A DNA stretch of 64,000 nucleotides from an uncultured Clostridia bacterium (GTDB lineage: Bacteria; Bacillota; Clostridia; TANB77; CAG-508). Below are positions 49,095 to 57,803 of the stretch, in pieces. The notes under the pieces were generated by a model. That model ran no database searches and had not been told where the DNA came from. It was given only the letters and a program-made list of their open reading frames with translations. A program made the translations under genes and the position numbers. Positions within the stretch are counted from its first letter, which is position 1, and the number at the start of each line of letters is the position of its first letter. The stretch lies in NCBI GenBank assembly GCA_948976265.1, contig CARFUA010000002.1:165165-229164 (forward strand). Direction: 5' to 3'.

Positions 49095-50165
49095 TTATTC
49101 TTGATAAGTTACACTTTCAACATTCGTCAGACGTGCATCATTTTCGTCTGGTGTAAAACATTTCAAATAATATGGTTTAATATCTTTCAAAATATTTTTC
49201 ACAAAAATGATATTCCCATTGACATCTTGCATTTTCAAATTGGGATATGTTTTTAGCATTTTTTCATTAGAAAAATATTTTTGCGTAAATTCATACCATA
49301 CTTCATTTTCTAATATTTTTTCATATGCTTCTTCATAAATAGCAGCATTAGGAATTTCTAAATCGTAATCATAGACAAGTCTTGCATGAAAAACATGCAT
49401 GGCAATTCCTGAAATGATGCAATCTGTCACTAAAAATAGGGTTGTTACGTCAAAAATGAGTGGCAATAAATATTTAGGCAACTTTTTCTTGATTCGATCA
49501 ACAAATCGGTCAATGGCAGGGTTCAAATGTTTCATTAGATAAATCGCTAAAAATCCCCAAGCAAGCGAATAAAATAGGCAAATTCTACCATTAATATTAA
49601 ATGGTTCTTTGGAATAATCCCACCATTTCACATGCAAAATCATTTCGCCAAACAAGCTGGCTAAATATTCAATCGCAGAACCAATCAAGCAACCGCCAAA
49701 AAATAAAGTATAATTATTTTTGTTAAAATACTGCAAAAATAAAATCATGATAACCGCACCAAAGCCATAAATTCCACAAAACGGTCCATACAAAAAACTT
49801 TGCCTACTTTCAATAACACCTTTTGTGAGCAATCCATAAACCGTTTCAAAACAGAAACCCAAAAAACTATAGACCGTCAAATACAGCATAATACGCCATA
49901 ATTTTACGCCAAGAATACGGATTCCTTTTCCGTTTTCAACACTTTCCGTTTTTTCTTCCAATTTATCAATAATTTCATTTTTGATTTCATCCGCTTTTTC
50001 TACGGTTTTATCGTATTCTTTTTTGAGTTTCTGGATGGTTTCATCCTCTAAGGATTTTTCAATTAAATGAGAAATTTCCTTTTTGGCATTTTCTATATTT
50101 CCAGTAATCGCATCACTTAATTTAGTATATCTCTTGTTCTTACTTTTTTTCGAATTTCGTTTCAT
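49095..50165 (-). CDS. CmpB-family putative ABC-transporter-associated membrane protein
   Basis: The 356-residue protein has a charged helical N-terminus (1-85) and then a membrane domain with six or so helices: YSFLGFCFETVYGLLTKGVIESRQSFLYGPFCGIYGFGA and LASLFGEMILHVKWWDYS, the pattern of the CmpB/putative ABC permease family, function unknown. Its C-terminal part is soluble. It lies just before the M16-lgt operon. Confidence 0.75.
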   Translation of the reverse strand: MKRNSKKSKNKRYTKLSDAITGNIENAKKEISHLIEKSLEDETIQKLKKEYDKTVEKADEIKNEIIDKLEEKTESVENGKGIRILGVKLWRIMLYLTVYSFLGFCFETVYGLLTKGVIESRQSFLYGPFCGIYGFGAVIMILFLQYFNKNNYTLFFGGCLIGSAIEYLASLFGEMILHVKWWDYSKEPFNINGRICLFYSLAWGFLAIYLMKHLNPAIDRFVDRIKKKLPKYLLPLIFDVTTLFLVTDCIISGIAMHVFHARLVYDYDLEIPNAAIYEEAYEKILENEVWYEFTQKYFSNEKMLKTYPNLKMQDVNGNIIFVKNILKDIKPYYLKCFTPDENDARLTNVESVTYQE

Positions 50166-50290
50166 TTTTATTCCCTATCTTTTTTCATTTAAATATGATT
50201 TATTATATCATAAAAAAGTTTTTGGGGAAACTTTTTTGCTAAAAATTAATTATTCTTTCTAAAGTCTAAAAATTTTCTTAAATAATGAAA

Positions 50291-50314
50291 AATAGACACA
50301 AAAAGTGTCTACTT
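50291..50314 (-). terminator. Terminator of tiny ORF 4
   Basis: AGTAGACAC, loop TTTTT, GTGTCTATTTTT on the minus strand, 20 bases after the stop at 50334. Confidence 0.8.
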
Positions 50315-50333
50315 TCTAAAAAATTGGTTCTAT

Positions 50334-50414
50334 CTAATAATTTGTATAACTACTTTCATAATAAAGACTTTGCGCTGTTTTTATCAAATCTCTTTCTTGT
50401 TTTCCATTTTTCAT
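50334..50414 (-). CDS. Tiny ORF 4 (26 aa)
   Basis: The ORF reads MKNGKQERDLIKTAQSLYYE... and ends SSYTNY. Ribosome site AAAGGAGTAAAC, a near-perfect promoter and a terminator flank it, so it is a complete transcription unit. It shares MKN and A-Q-S-L with tiny ORFs 1-3. It lies 87 bp beyond the 3' end of the three-repeat pilin-like gene. Confidence 0.5.
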   Translation of the reverse strand: MKNGKQERDLIKTAQSLYYESSYTNY

Positions 50415-50446
50415 CTTTTGTTTACTCCTTTTAATTCATATATTTT

Positions 50447-50475
50447 ATTATATATAAGAATTTAGATTTTGGCAA
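50447..50475 (-). promoter_or_regulatory. Promoter of tiny ORF 4
   Basis: TTGCCA (50475-50470), 17-bp spacer, TATAAT (50452-50447) on the minus strand. Confidence 0.75.
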
Positions 50476-50501
50476 TAGATGTTTTAATAAAATTTTCATT
50501 T

Positions 50502-52730
50502 TTACTCCCCTGCTGTATATTTCATGGCCCAAAAACCACTTATCTCTTGTCCATTGAAAGTAAATGCTTCTGGTATTTGATAGCCAGTTGCCACATCCGT
50601 TGAATTTCCTTTTAAAAATCTGACTTCCGTTCTTGCTTCAGCAGGTTGCATATATTGACTTGATGTTATCCTAAATTCATATCTTGGAATCCATGTATAA
50701 TATGTTTTTTTACCATTTACTTCAACCAAAATATTCGCCCACTTACTTCCTGTGTAATCATACCAATTATTTGGCATATTGCTTCCATCATTTTTGATTT
50801 TATCGCCAATGCTTTCTTTTCCTTGTTCATCATACAAAACATAATATGTGCAGTCTGGATTGAAGCCAGTTAATTCTGGTTTATTTGCAGAAATGGTTGT
50901 TATTTGTTTTACAATGCTTCCTAGATATTCATCTGTCGATTGCTTTCTAATTTCTACCAAAATAGTATATGTTTTCTGCGCTTCTAATCCAGTATATTCA
51001 AAAGTTTCTGCTGAATTCGTTGTTTGTCCCTTATATTGTCCATTTATATAATATTGATAAATTTGCCCGTCTTCTAATGCCGTACCAGTAATTCCCTTTG
51101 TTCGAATACTGCTATTAGTTGCTACCATTTCCGTTTCAAACCTTGGCGCTGCTTCACTTCCTGCTGTATATTTCATGCTCCAAAAACCTGTTAATTCTTG
51201 TCCATTAAATGTAAATGCCTCTGGTATTTGGTAACCTGGCGTCGTTTCAGTTGTTGAACCAGAAACAAATTTTACAATGCTTCGTTGATTGGTTTGATCT
51301 AAAGCAAATTCATATCTTGGAATCCACGTATAATACGTCTCTAATCCATTATTTCGGGTTACAATATTGGCCCACCTACTTTCTCCATATTCATACCAAT
51401 ATTGTGGAATCTTCTCTGTAATTGGAATCGTACTGTGTTCATTTCCATTTTCATCATAAGTAACATAGAATGTTGTTTGAGGATTAAATCCACTTAAATC
51501 TGGCTTGTTGATTTGTGCTGGCGCATATTCTTTTGTCATACTTCCAACAATTCCACCGTCTGCATTTAAAGCTGTCACATTAATGGTATTATTTCCGACT
51601 CTTAGGTTCGAAAATTGGATAATTTCATCCTTAATTTTGTCAAGCTTTGCTGAATCACTTATGGTTTCTATGATTTTTCCATTGAGTGCAATGGTATATT
51701 TTGTAATTTGGTTTTCCTCTACAATGTTCGAGTTAACGGTTATATTTCTAATTGTTACTACACCCTGAATAACAGACATATCATAATTAACTGTCGATGG
51801 AACTGTAATATCTCCTGCTGTATATTTCATCACCCAATAACCTGGCAATTCTTCCCCATTAAATGAAAAAGCTTCTGGCACTTGATAGCCTTGTTCTTCC
51901 AACTCCGCCCACAGCGTTTGTTTATCATTTTCATCTTTAAAATTATTATTTAAATCAATAAATTTCACATCACTTCTTTGCATATCATGATTTAGTTTAA
52001 AACAATATCTTGGAATCCAAACATAATAAATCTCAGAACCGTTATTTTCTACATGAATATTCGCCCATTTTTGGTTTTTGTAATCGTACCAATTTTCGGT
52101 TGGTTTATCGGTTATCCAGTTTCCTGGAACAAGATTTCCGTTGCTATCGACTTCTAAATATCTGGTTTTTTCTTTTACAAAACCACTCGCCACATTAGGT
52201 GTACACAAATAAACACCATTGACAAATTCATATTTTCCATTTCGCACTTCAATTCCTTCTGGCGCCACAATCTTCAAGATTTTAATCCCCACTTGTTGAC
52301 ACCACTTTGCTTTTCGTTCATTATCTGGAATCTCTTTGTTCCAAACATAATATAGTTCACCTTTGTAGACTACCAAATATTCCTTTTCTTCTTCGGTTAT
52401 TGAATCGATAATTTCTTCTATTGCAATATTTACATCCTCTGGCTTTATATCACTAACAACTTCTTGCTCAATTGCTATTTTTAGCGGTTCTCCACTATTA
52501 ATCCATTGAATATTTGTATTCAATGTTTCTGTGATTTGCCAAGAGGCATATAAGTCCACTTGTTCTTTGTAAGCACCCATTTTAGCTACAAATGCTGATT
52601 TTTCTGCTCTTGAAAACATGCCATTTTCTCCTGTAATTGTTCGAAAAATTACGCCGACTAGAATTAGGAGAATGATAATTGTCACAACTAAGGCAATTAA
52701 AGTGATTCCTTTTTTATTCTTTTCTTTCAT
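50502..52730 (-). CDS. Pilin-like surface protein with three tandem repeats
   Basis: The 742-residue protein starts KGITLIALVVTIIILLILVG. Three repeats of about 200 residues end with the same block: YYVWIPRYCFKLN...PEAFSFNGEELPGYWVMKYTAGD (about 225-310), YYTWIPRYEFALD...FWSMKYTAG (about 440-525) and YYTWIPRYEFRIT...FWAMKYTAGE at the C-terminus. The linkers carry fibronectin-like stretches. It relates to the 33874 and 1-1288 proteins. It probably forms an operon with the gene 14 bp upstream. Function unknown; a cell-surface filament or adhesin is plausible. Confidence 0.75.
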   Translation of the reverse strand: MKEKNKKGITLIALVVTIIILLILVGVIFRTITGENGMFSRAEKSAFVAKMGAYKEQVDLYASWQITETLNTNIQWINSGEPLKIAIEQEVVSDIKPEDVNIAIEEIIDSITEEEKEYLVVYKGELYYVWNKEIPDNERKAKWCQQVGIKILKIVAPEGIEVRNGKYEFVNGVYLCTPNVASGFVKEKTRYLEVDSNGNLVPGNWITDKPTENWYDYKNQKWANIHVENNGSEIYYVWIPRYCFKLNHDMQRSDVKFIDLNNNFKDENDKQTLWAELEEQGYQVPEAFSFNGEELPGYWVMKYTAGDITVPSTVNYDMSVIQGVVTIRNITVNSNIVEENQITKYTIALNGKIIETISDSAKLDKIKDEIIQFSNLRVGNNTINVTALNADGGIVGSMTKEYAPAQINKPDLSGFNPQTTFYVTYDENGNEHSTIPITEKIPQYWYEYGESRWANIVTRNNGLETYYTWIPRYEFALDQTNQRSIVKFVSGSTTETTPGYQIPEAFTFNGQELTGFWSMKYTAGSEAAPRFETEMVATNSSIRTKGITGTALEDGQIYQYYINGQYKGQTTNSAETFEYTGLEAQKTYTILVEIRKQSTDEYLGSIVKQITTISANKPELTGFNPDCTYYVLYDEQGKESIGDKIKNDGSNMPNNWYDYTGSKWANILVEVNGKKTYYTWIPRYEFRITSSQYMQPAEARTEVRFLKGNSTDVATGYQIPEAFTFNGQEISGFWAMKYTAGE

Positions 52731-52744
52731 TTTTTTCTCCTACA

Positions 52745-53419
52745 CTAAAATCCTTCACCACAAACAGCTACGCCACGAGCATATCCCGCCATATGTGTTG
52801 TTGTATATCCGAAAATTCCTCCATATGAACGTAGCATGCTATAAGCACCTCCATAACCAAACCAATTTGCACTGGTAGCATTATGCCAACCTAAACAACC
52901 TGGATTTGTTGCACTAGCATTTCCAAATGCATCACCAATTTTATATGAATCATTAGCACCTGAATAATCATCAAAGTATCTACTGTTTAGTGTTCCAAAT
53001 ATTCCTGCATTTGTTGTTGCAGCAATATATTCTCCTTTCTGTACATCAAATATTACTCCTGTATTATTTCCTGTTGTAGAAGTTATGGTATAATCATTGC
53101 TTGGATTCCCATATCCTGAGGCTGAAAGTATTGCAATGGCTCCATACTCTGTTGCTCTCACCATATGTACGTCAATTTTGTTACTTTGACTTGATGGTGT
53201 AAAATCTTCATTTAATGTTTCATTCAATCCCATTGTTTCTCCCGTTTTTTCCATTTCTCTCAATTCTTTTATCCAATTATTTATCCCATTCAATTTTGTA
53301 TACTGCGTATTAGGATTCGCTTGTAACGAAGCATTGACTTCGATTGTATTACTAAAAAAAGCAAACATCCCTATTCCTACTATTGTTAATATTTTCGAAA
53401 AAAATCTCCCTTTTTTCAT
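52745..53419 (-). CDS. Secreted protein of unknown function
   Basis: The 224-residue protein has a signal peptide (about 8-30, ending VNA) and a mature part rich in G, S, N and aromatic residues, with a C-terminus (GGIFGYTTTHMAGYARGVAVCGEGF) reminiscent of the ends of the other surface proteins. Strong ribosome site AAGGAGGAATC. It lies between tiny ORF 3 and the three-repeat pilin-like gene, and may be the first gene of that operon. Confidence 0.6.
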   Translation of the reverse strand: MKKGRFFSKILTIVGIGMFAFFSNTIEVNASLQANPNTQYTKLNGINNWIKELREMEKTGETMGLNETLNEDFTPSSQSNKIDVHMVRATEYGAIAILSASGYGNPSNDYTITSTTGNNTGVIFDVQKGEYIAATTNAGIFGTLNSRYFDDYSGANDSYKIGDAFGNASATNPGCLGWHNATSANWFGYGGAYSMLRSYGGIFGYTTTHMAGYARGVAVCGEGF

Positions 53420-53488
53420 TTTTTTGATTCCTCCTTAAAATTTATTTTTATTTAATCGACTTTCGTCAAAATTAAATTCATGAGAAAT

Positions 53489-53535
53489 AGCCAAAGTATA
53501 AACTATGTACATTTTACGTAATTCATACTTTGGCT
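53489..53535. promoter_or_regulatory. Long inverted repeat in the leader of the secreted-protein gene
   Basis: AGCCAAAGTAT and ATACTTTGGCT flank a 25-base loop between tiny ORF 3 and the gene at 53419. There is no T-run, so it is more like an operator or an attenuator stem than a terminator. Confidence 0.5.
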
Positions 53536-53580
53536 ACTATTTTAAAATGCAAAAATTGCGTTATTTTTAATCTATTAAAT

Positions 53581-53673
<93 letters not shown>

Positions 53674-53691
53674 CTTTCGTTCCCCTTTTTT

Positions 53692-53720
53692 ATTGTAAAG
53701 ATAATCTTTCATTTTGTCAA
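53692..53720 (-). promoter_or_regulatory. Promoter of tiny ORF 3
   Basis: TTGACA (53720-53715), 17-bp spacer, TACAAT (53697-53692) on the minus strand. Confidence 0.75.
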
Positions 53721-53903
53721 TCTTTTTTCCGATTTTTTAAATCATTTTCTCAATCCGCTTTAAAAATGCCTAAAATTTATTTTAAGCGATTTTCCCCTTT
53801 TCCTTGTGGTTTATGTATCCTTTTCATTTTTCTCAAGACACCTATTTTTATGCCTCTAAAAAATTCAGAAAAATACCTTAAATCGATTTATTTAACATTT
53901 TAG

Positions 53904-54019
53904 TCATTTATCATTAAAATATTAAATAAGTCCCTTAAAACGCATATTAGCCGTTTCCTAAAAATATTATGCGTAAATTTTCTCCTTTCCTTGACTTACT
54001 TTGCATTAAGATATACAAT
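53904..54019 (+). promoter_or_regulatory. Shared upstream element and promoter of the HD-GYP gene
   Basis: TCATTTATCATTAAAAT and CCTTAAAACGC (53904-53943) repeat the element at 19912-19951. The promoter is TTGACT (53991), 17-bp spacer, TACAAT (54014). The rest of the 53720-53900 stretch is A/T-rich without a gene. Confidence 0.5.
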
Positions 54020-54048
54020 AGAACTAAATAAAAAATAAGGAGCATTTT

Positions 54049-54996
54049 ATGAAAACAGAAAAATTTGATTTTTACAATTCCTCTTCGTTAAAATCCTACA
54101 ATCTAAATGAAAAAATTAGGTATCAACTAAAATTGTTGGATGGTTTAGATACTTTTACAAGACTTCATTCCGAAAATGTCGCAACCATTACTTGCAAATT
54201 ATGTGAAAATTTGCACTTAGATAGAGGCTTTACTGTCTATTGCATCACCTGCGCTTACATTCATGATATCGGAAAAATCTTCATTCCACCAGCGATTTTA
54301 CAGAAAACTTCAAAACTAACAGAAGAAGAATATGAAATCATGAAAACGCATACCACCATTGGTTATGATATGTGTATGAAAGATCCAAAATTGCGTCCTT
54401 ATGCAGCTGGAACATTGTATCATCATGAAAGTTTGGATGGAAGTGGCTATCCAAATGGACTGGTAGGGAAAAAAATTCCATATGAAGCCCAAATTATTCG
54501 CATAGCCGATGAATTTGAAGCTATCACCGCAAAACGTCAATACAAAACACATATTGGAATTATTGAAACATTACAGATTTTAATAGAACACGCTACTCCC
54601 ACTATGAAAAACGAAAAAACAGGAAAAATCAAACTTTTCTCACCAGAAACTATGGTTGGAAAAATCGACAAAAAAATACTAAAAGCCCTTTTCCGTATGG
54701 TTATCGATGATACGGAATATGAAATTAGTGTACGTTGCGAATATTTAGAATTTTTAAAAAAAGATATCAAACGTTTGAAAGAAGCATTAACCTATTATAA
54801 TAAAATGCAATCTGCCTCTAATCCCCAGAAAAAAGAATACTTTCGACAAGGCGCTCAATATTTATTAGAAGGAAATGAAGAAGTCGATAAAATTCCTATT
54901 ATGCTAGAAGAACTCAAAGAAGCCTACAAAGTTCGAAGTGCTCATATTGATAAACTATATCAAGAGGTAAAGCAAATTAAAAAGTTGCGTATTTGA
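54049..54996 (+). CDS. HD-GYP-domain phosphodiesterase-like protein
   Basis: The 315-residue protein has an HD-GYP core: HSENVATITCKLCE, YIHDIGKIFIP (HD about 74-75), THTTIGYDM, and HHESLDGSGYPNGL with the GYP motif, then RIADEFEAITAKRQY. HD-GYP proteins hydrolyse cyclic-di-GMP or cGAMP. A C-terminal helical region (240-315) may be a partner-binding part. It shares an upstream element with the DUF1836 gene. Ribosome site AAGGAGCATTTT. Confidence 0.85.
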   Translation: MKTEKFDFYNSSSLKSYNLNEKIRYQLKLLDGLDTFTRLHSENVATITCKLCENLHLDRGFTVYCITCAYIHDIGKIFIPPAILQKTSKLTEEEYEIMKTHTTIGYDMCMKDPKLRPYAAGTLYHHESLDGSGYPNGLVGKKIPYEAQIIRIADEFEAITAKRQYKTHIGIIETLQILIEHATPTMKNEKTGKIKLFSPETMVGKIDKKILKALFRMVIDDTEYEISVRCEYLEFLKKDIKRLKEALTYYNKMQSASNPQKKEYFRQGAQYLLEGNEEVDKIPIMLEELKEAYKVRSAHIDKLYQEVKQIKKLRI

Positions 54997-55000
54997 GAAA

Positions 55001-55024
55001 AACCAGCCAAATGCTGGTTTTTTT
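55001..55024 (+). terminator. Terminator of the HD-GYP gene
   Basis: ACCAGC, loop CAAAT, GCTGGTTTTTTT just after the stop at 54996. Confidence 0.85.
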
Positions 55025-55086
55025 AATTTAAAATTGACATTTCATTTGATTTATGGGATAATATTACATATTGAGAGGATAAAAAA

Positions 55087-55681
55087 ATGGAATATAAAAA
55101 AGAGCAAGCAATTATTGAGGCAATGTTATTTGCCAATCGGAAAAGAAGTAAATATCAAAAATTTCATGACAGCTTTGGAAAAAAATGAAGATGAAATTCG
55201 AGCAATTATTACACTATTAACGCAAAAATATGCTTCCGAAGAAAGTGGTATTGAAATTATTCGAATCAATGACAATTATCAATTGGTTACAAAAAAGGAA
55301 TATTATGAATATCTGTATCCTTTATTAGACAATCGCATCAAACCTTCACTTTCCAATGCGGCTTTGGAGACTTTGTCCATTATTGCTTATCATCCGAAAA
55401 TTACACGTTCACAAATTGAAAATATCCGTGGTGTCAATTCCGATGGCACGATTTACAAATTGCTGGAATTTGAACTTATTGAATCGGCTGGAAAATTGGA
55501 TGCTCCTGGTCGCCCTACGATGTATCAAATCACAGATAATTTTTTGAAAATGTTTGGTATCTCGAATTTAGAAGAACTCCCGGAACTTCCACGTTATAAA
55601 TTAGATGAAAATGAACAAATTGTAATTGACGATTTACCGTTGGAACAAACTTCTACGGAAAATCAAGATAGAAAGGATTAA
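55087..55681 (+). CDS. scpB: Segregation and condensation protein ScpB, +1 frameshift at CGG
   Basis: ScpB is the winged-helix partner of ScpA in the SMC condensin. ATG 55087 follows GAGAGGATAAAAAA. The first frame gives 17 residues (IIEAMLFAN), then CGG (C at 55138) and a stop after 17 codons. Dropping the C gives LFANGKEVNIKNFMTAL, the normal ScpB start (LFxSGEPV-like), and the remainder contains ALETLSIIAYHPKITRSQIENIRGVNSDGTIYKLLE and GRPTMYQITDNFLKMFG. The joined 197 residues are full length. smc in this window carries the same kind of lesion, so both partners of one complex depend on the frameshift. Confidence 0.92.
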
Positions 55682-55684
55682 TTT

Positions 55685-57121
55685 ATGGGAAAAGATAACT
55701 TTGTAAAAGAAATTACAAATATTGAAGAAGATTTTACACAATGGTACACCGATGTTGTTCTAAAAGCAGAACTTGCTGACTATGCTGAAACCAAAGGTTG
55801 TATCACCATTCGCCCTTATGGTTACGCTATTTGGGAAAACATTCAAAATTATGCAGACAAAAAATTTAAGGAAGTTGGCATCGAAAATTTTTATATGCCT
55901 TTGTTGATTCCTGAAAGTTTATTGAATAAAGAAAAAGCTCACGTAGAAGGATTTGCTCCAGAAGTGGCTTGGGTTACAGTTGGTGGTAATGAAGAATTGG
56001 AAGAAAAATTATGTGTCCGCCCTACTTCTGAAACTATTATTGCTACGATGTATTCTAAATGGATTCATTCTTGGCGTGATTTGCCAATTTTGGGCAATCA
56101 ATGGTGCAATGTTTTGCGTTGGGAAAAAGAAACTAGACCTTTTCTTCGTTCCAGAGAATTTTTATGGCAAGAAGGTCATACTGTTCACGAAACCGCCAAA
56201 GAAGCAGAAGAACGCACATTAATGATGCTTGATATTTACGCAGACGTGATTGAAAATTTACTGGCTATTCCTGTTTTAAAAGGTAAAAAAACCGAAAAAG
56301 AAAAATTTGCAGGTGCTGTTGATACTTACACTGTCGAATGTTTAATGCATGATGGAAGAGCTTTGCAATCTGGTACTTCTCACTATTTAGGACAAAATTT
56401 TGCAAAATCATTTGATATTAAATTTCAAAATCGCAATTCTCAAGAAGACTTTGGCTATACTACTTCTTGGGGAATTAGTACACGATTGATTGGTGGTATC
56501 ATCATGGCTCATGGCGATAATCGCGGTTTGAAATTACCACCAAAAGTGGCTCCAATACAAGTTGTACTTGTTCCAATTGCGCAACACAAAAGTGGTGTAC
56601 TTGATTTTGCCAATACCTTAAAATGCAATTTATCCAAACATTTTAGAACCAAATTAGATGACCGTGACCAATACTCTCCAGGTTTCAAATTCAACGATTG
56701 GGAAATGCGTGGTGTTCCACTTAGAATCGAATTTGGTCCTCGTGATATTGAAAAAAATGAATGCATTTTAGTAAGACGTGATACATTAGAAAAAGAAACC
56801 GTTTCCTTACCTAATCTTGAAAATCGTATCCAAGAACTTTTAGAAGCCATTCAAAAAAATATGTTTGAAGAATGTTTAAAAAGGCGTGAAACAAAAACCA
56901 CTGTTGCCTACAATTTAGAGGAAATTTTGCAAAACTTGGAAACCAATCAAGGTTATGTAAAAACGATGTGGTGTGGTGATATTGCGTGTGAAGATAAAAT
57001 CAAAGAAGTTACTGGCGCTCATTCAAGATGCATTCCTTTTGAACAGGAACATTTGGCAGATGTTTGCCCTATTTGTGGTAAAAAGGCAAATACAATGGTA
57101 GTTTGGGGACGACAATATTAA
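55685..57121 (+). CDS. proS: Prolyl-tRNA synthetase, short (archaeal-type) form
   Basis: ProS charges tRNA-Pro, which is encoded 215 bp downstream. The 478-residue protein lacks the bacterial insertion domain and has class II motif 2 (RWEKETRPFLRSREFLWQEGHT) and motif 3 (GTSHYLGQNFA, TTSWGISTRLIGG), plus a C-terminal zinc-type domain (MWCGDIACEDK...CPICGK). It starts 3 bp after scpB, so the two are coupled. Archaeal-type ProRS is common in Clostridia and Mollicutes. Confidence 0.95.
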   Translation: MGKDNFVKEITNIEEDFTQWYTDVVLKAELADYAETKGCITIRPYGYAIWENIQNYADKKFKEVGIENFYMPLLIPESLLNKEKAHVEGFAPEVAWVTVGGNEELEEKLCVRPTSETIIATMYSKWIHSWRDLPILGNQWCNVLRWEKETRPFLRSREFLWQEGHTVHETAKEAEERTLMMLDIYADVIENLLAIPVLKGKKTEKEKFAGAVDTYTVECLMHDGRALQSGTSHYLGQNFAKSFDIKFQNRNSQEDFGYTTSWGISTRLIGGIIMAHGDNRGLKLPPKVAPIQVVLVPIAQHKSGVLDFANTLKCNLSKHFRTKLDDRDQYSPGFKFNDWEMRGVPLRIEFGPRDIEKNECILVRRDTLEKETVSLPNLENRIQELLEAIQKNMFEECLKRRETKTTVAYNLEEILQNLETNQGYVKTMWCGDIACEDKIKEVTGAHSRCIPFEQEHLADVCPICGKKANTMVVWGRQY

Positions 57122-57132
57122 TTTTTTTAAAT

Positions 57133-57170
57133 TTGCAAAAGTGCAAAAAAATAAGTTTGCACTTTTGCAA
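57133..57170 (+). terminator. Terminator of scpB-proS
   Basis: TTGCAAAAGTGCAAA, short loop, TTTGCACTTTTGCAA, 12 bases after the proS stop. Confidence 0.85.
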
Positions 57171-57178
57171 AAAAAATA

Positions 57179-57207
57179 TTGACAAATCATTTATAATATG
57201 TTAATAT
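57179..57207 (+). promoter_or_regulatory. Promoter of the tRNA-Arg/tRNA-Pro unit
   Basis: TTGACA, 17-bp spacer, TAATAT, 24 bases before the first tRNA. Confidence 0.75.
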
Positions 57208-57230
57208 ATTTATTGTCTATTAAAGACTAC

Positions 57231-57307
<77 letters not shown>

Positions 57308-57335
57308 AACTCTTCTTTTGAGGAGAGTTTTAAAT

Positions 57336-57411
57336 CGAGGTGTAGCGCAGTTGGTAGCGCGCGTGGTTTGGGACCATGAGGTCGCAGGTTCGATCCCTGT
57401 CACCTCGACCA
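57336..57411 (+). tRNA. tRNA-Pro (anticodon TGG)
   Basis: Acceptor CGAGGTG pairs with CACCTCG, then A and encoded CCA. Anticodon stem CGTGG/CCATG with loop TTTGGGA gives anticodon TGG, read by all CCN codons with wobble. T arm GGTTCGATCCC. The integrated element begins shortly downstream, and the tRNA 3' end is a plausible attachment site. Confidence 0.95.
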
Positions 57412-57414
57412 ATA

Positions 57415-57448
57415 AAATCGTTGAAACTGTAGGGTTTCAGCGATTTTT
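57415..57448 (+). terminator. Terminator of the tRNA unit
   Basis: AAATCGTTGAAAC, loop TGTA, GGGTTTCAGCGATTTTTG four bases after the tRNA-Pro CCA. Confidence 0.85.
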
Positions 57449-57601
57449 GTTTTTTAACAACAAATTGTGTTGTCCAGTATTAAATATTCTTGAATAATCT
57501 TGAAAGTGCTTATCTATCAACACTTTTCTGGATTTTATAAAAACTGGATTTTTATTCAAAATTACCTAAGAGCATTTAAGAAAATAGAGTAATATGGTTT
57601 T

Positions 57602-57720
57602 TCCTAGCATTTTTCCTAGACAAGTTTAAAAAAATGTCTAGGAAAAATCGAATTTGCGTATCTAGCGTATATCAACAATTACGTCGATTTTTACAATTAT
57701 TTTTCCTAGATTTTCCTAGA
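57602..57720. repeat. TTTTCCTAG repeats and inverted repeat downstream of tRNA-Pro
   Basis: ATTTTTCCTAGACA (57609-57622) faces TGTCTAGGAAAAAT (57635-57648) as a perfect 14-bp inverted repeat, with further copies of TTTTCCTAGA at 57701 and 57711. The remainder of 57450-57800 is A/T-rich with no gene seen. Candidate element-borne replication, recombinase-arm or transfer site; not identified. Confidence 0.6.
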
Positions 57721-57803
57721 CAAAATTTTATAAATTTATTGAAAATTATTCAATGGCAAAAAAAGAAAAGTAACTTTTTACAAATTACCTTTCTTTTAAT
57801 TTT

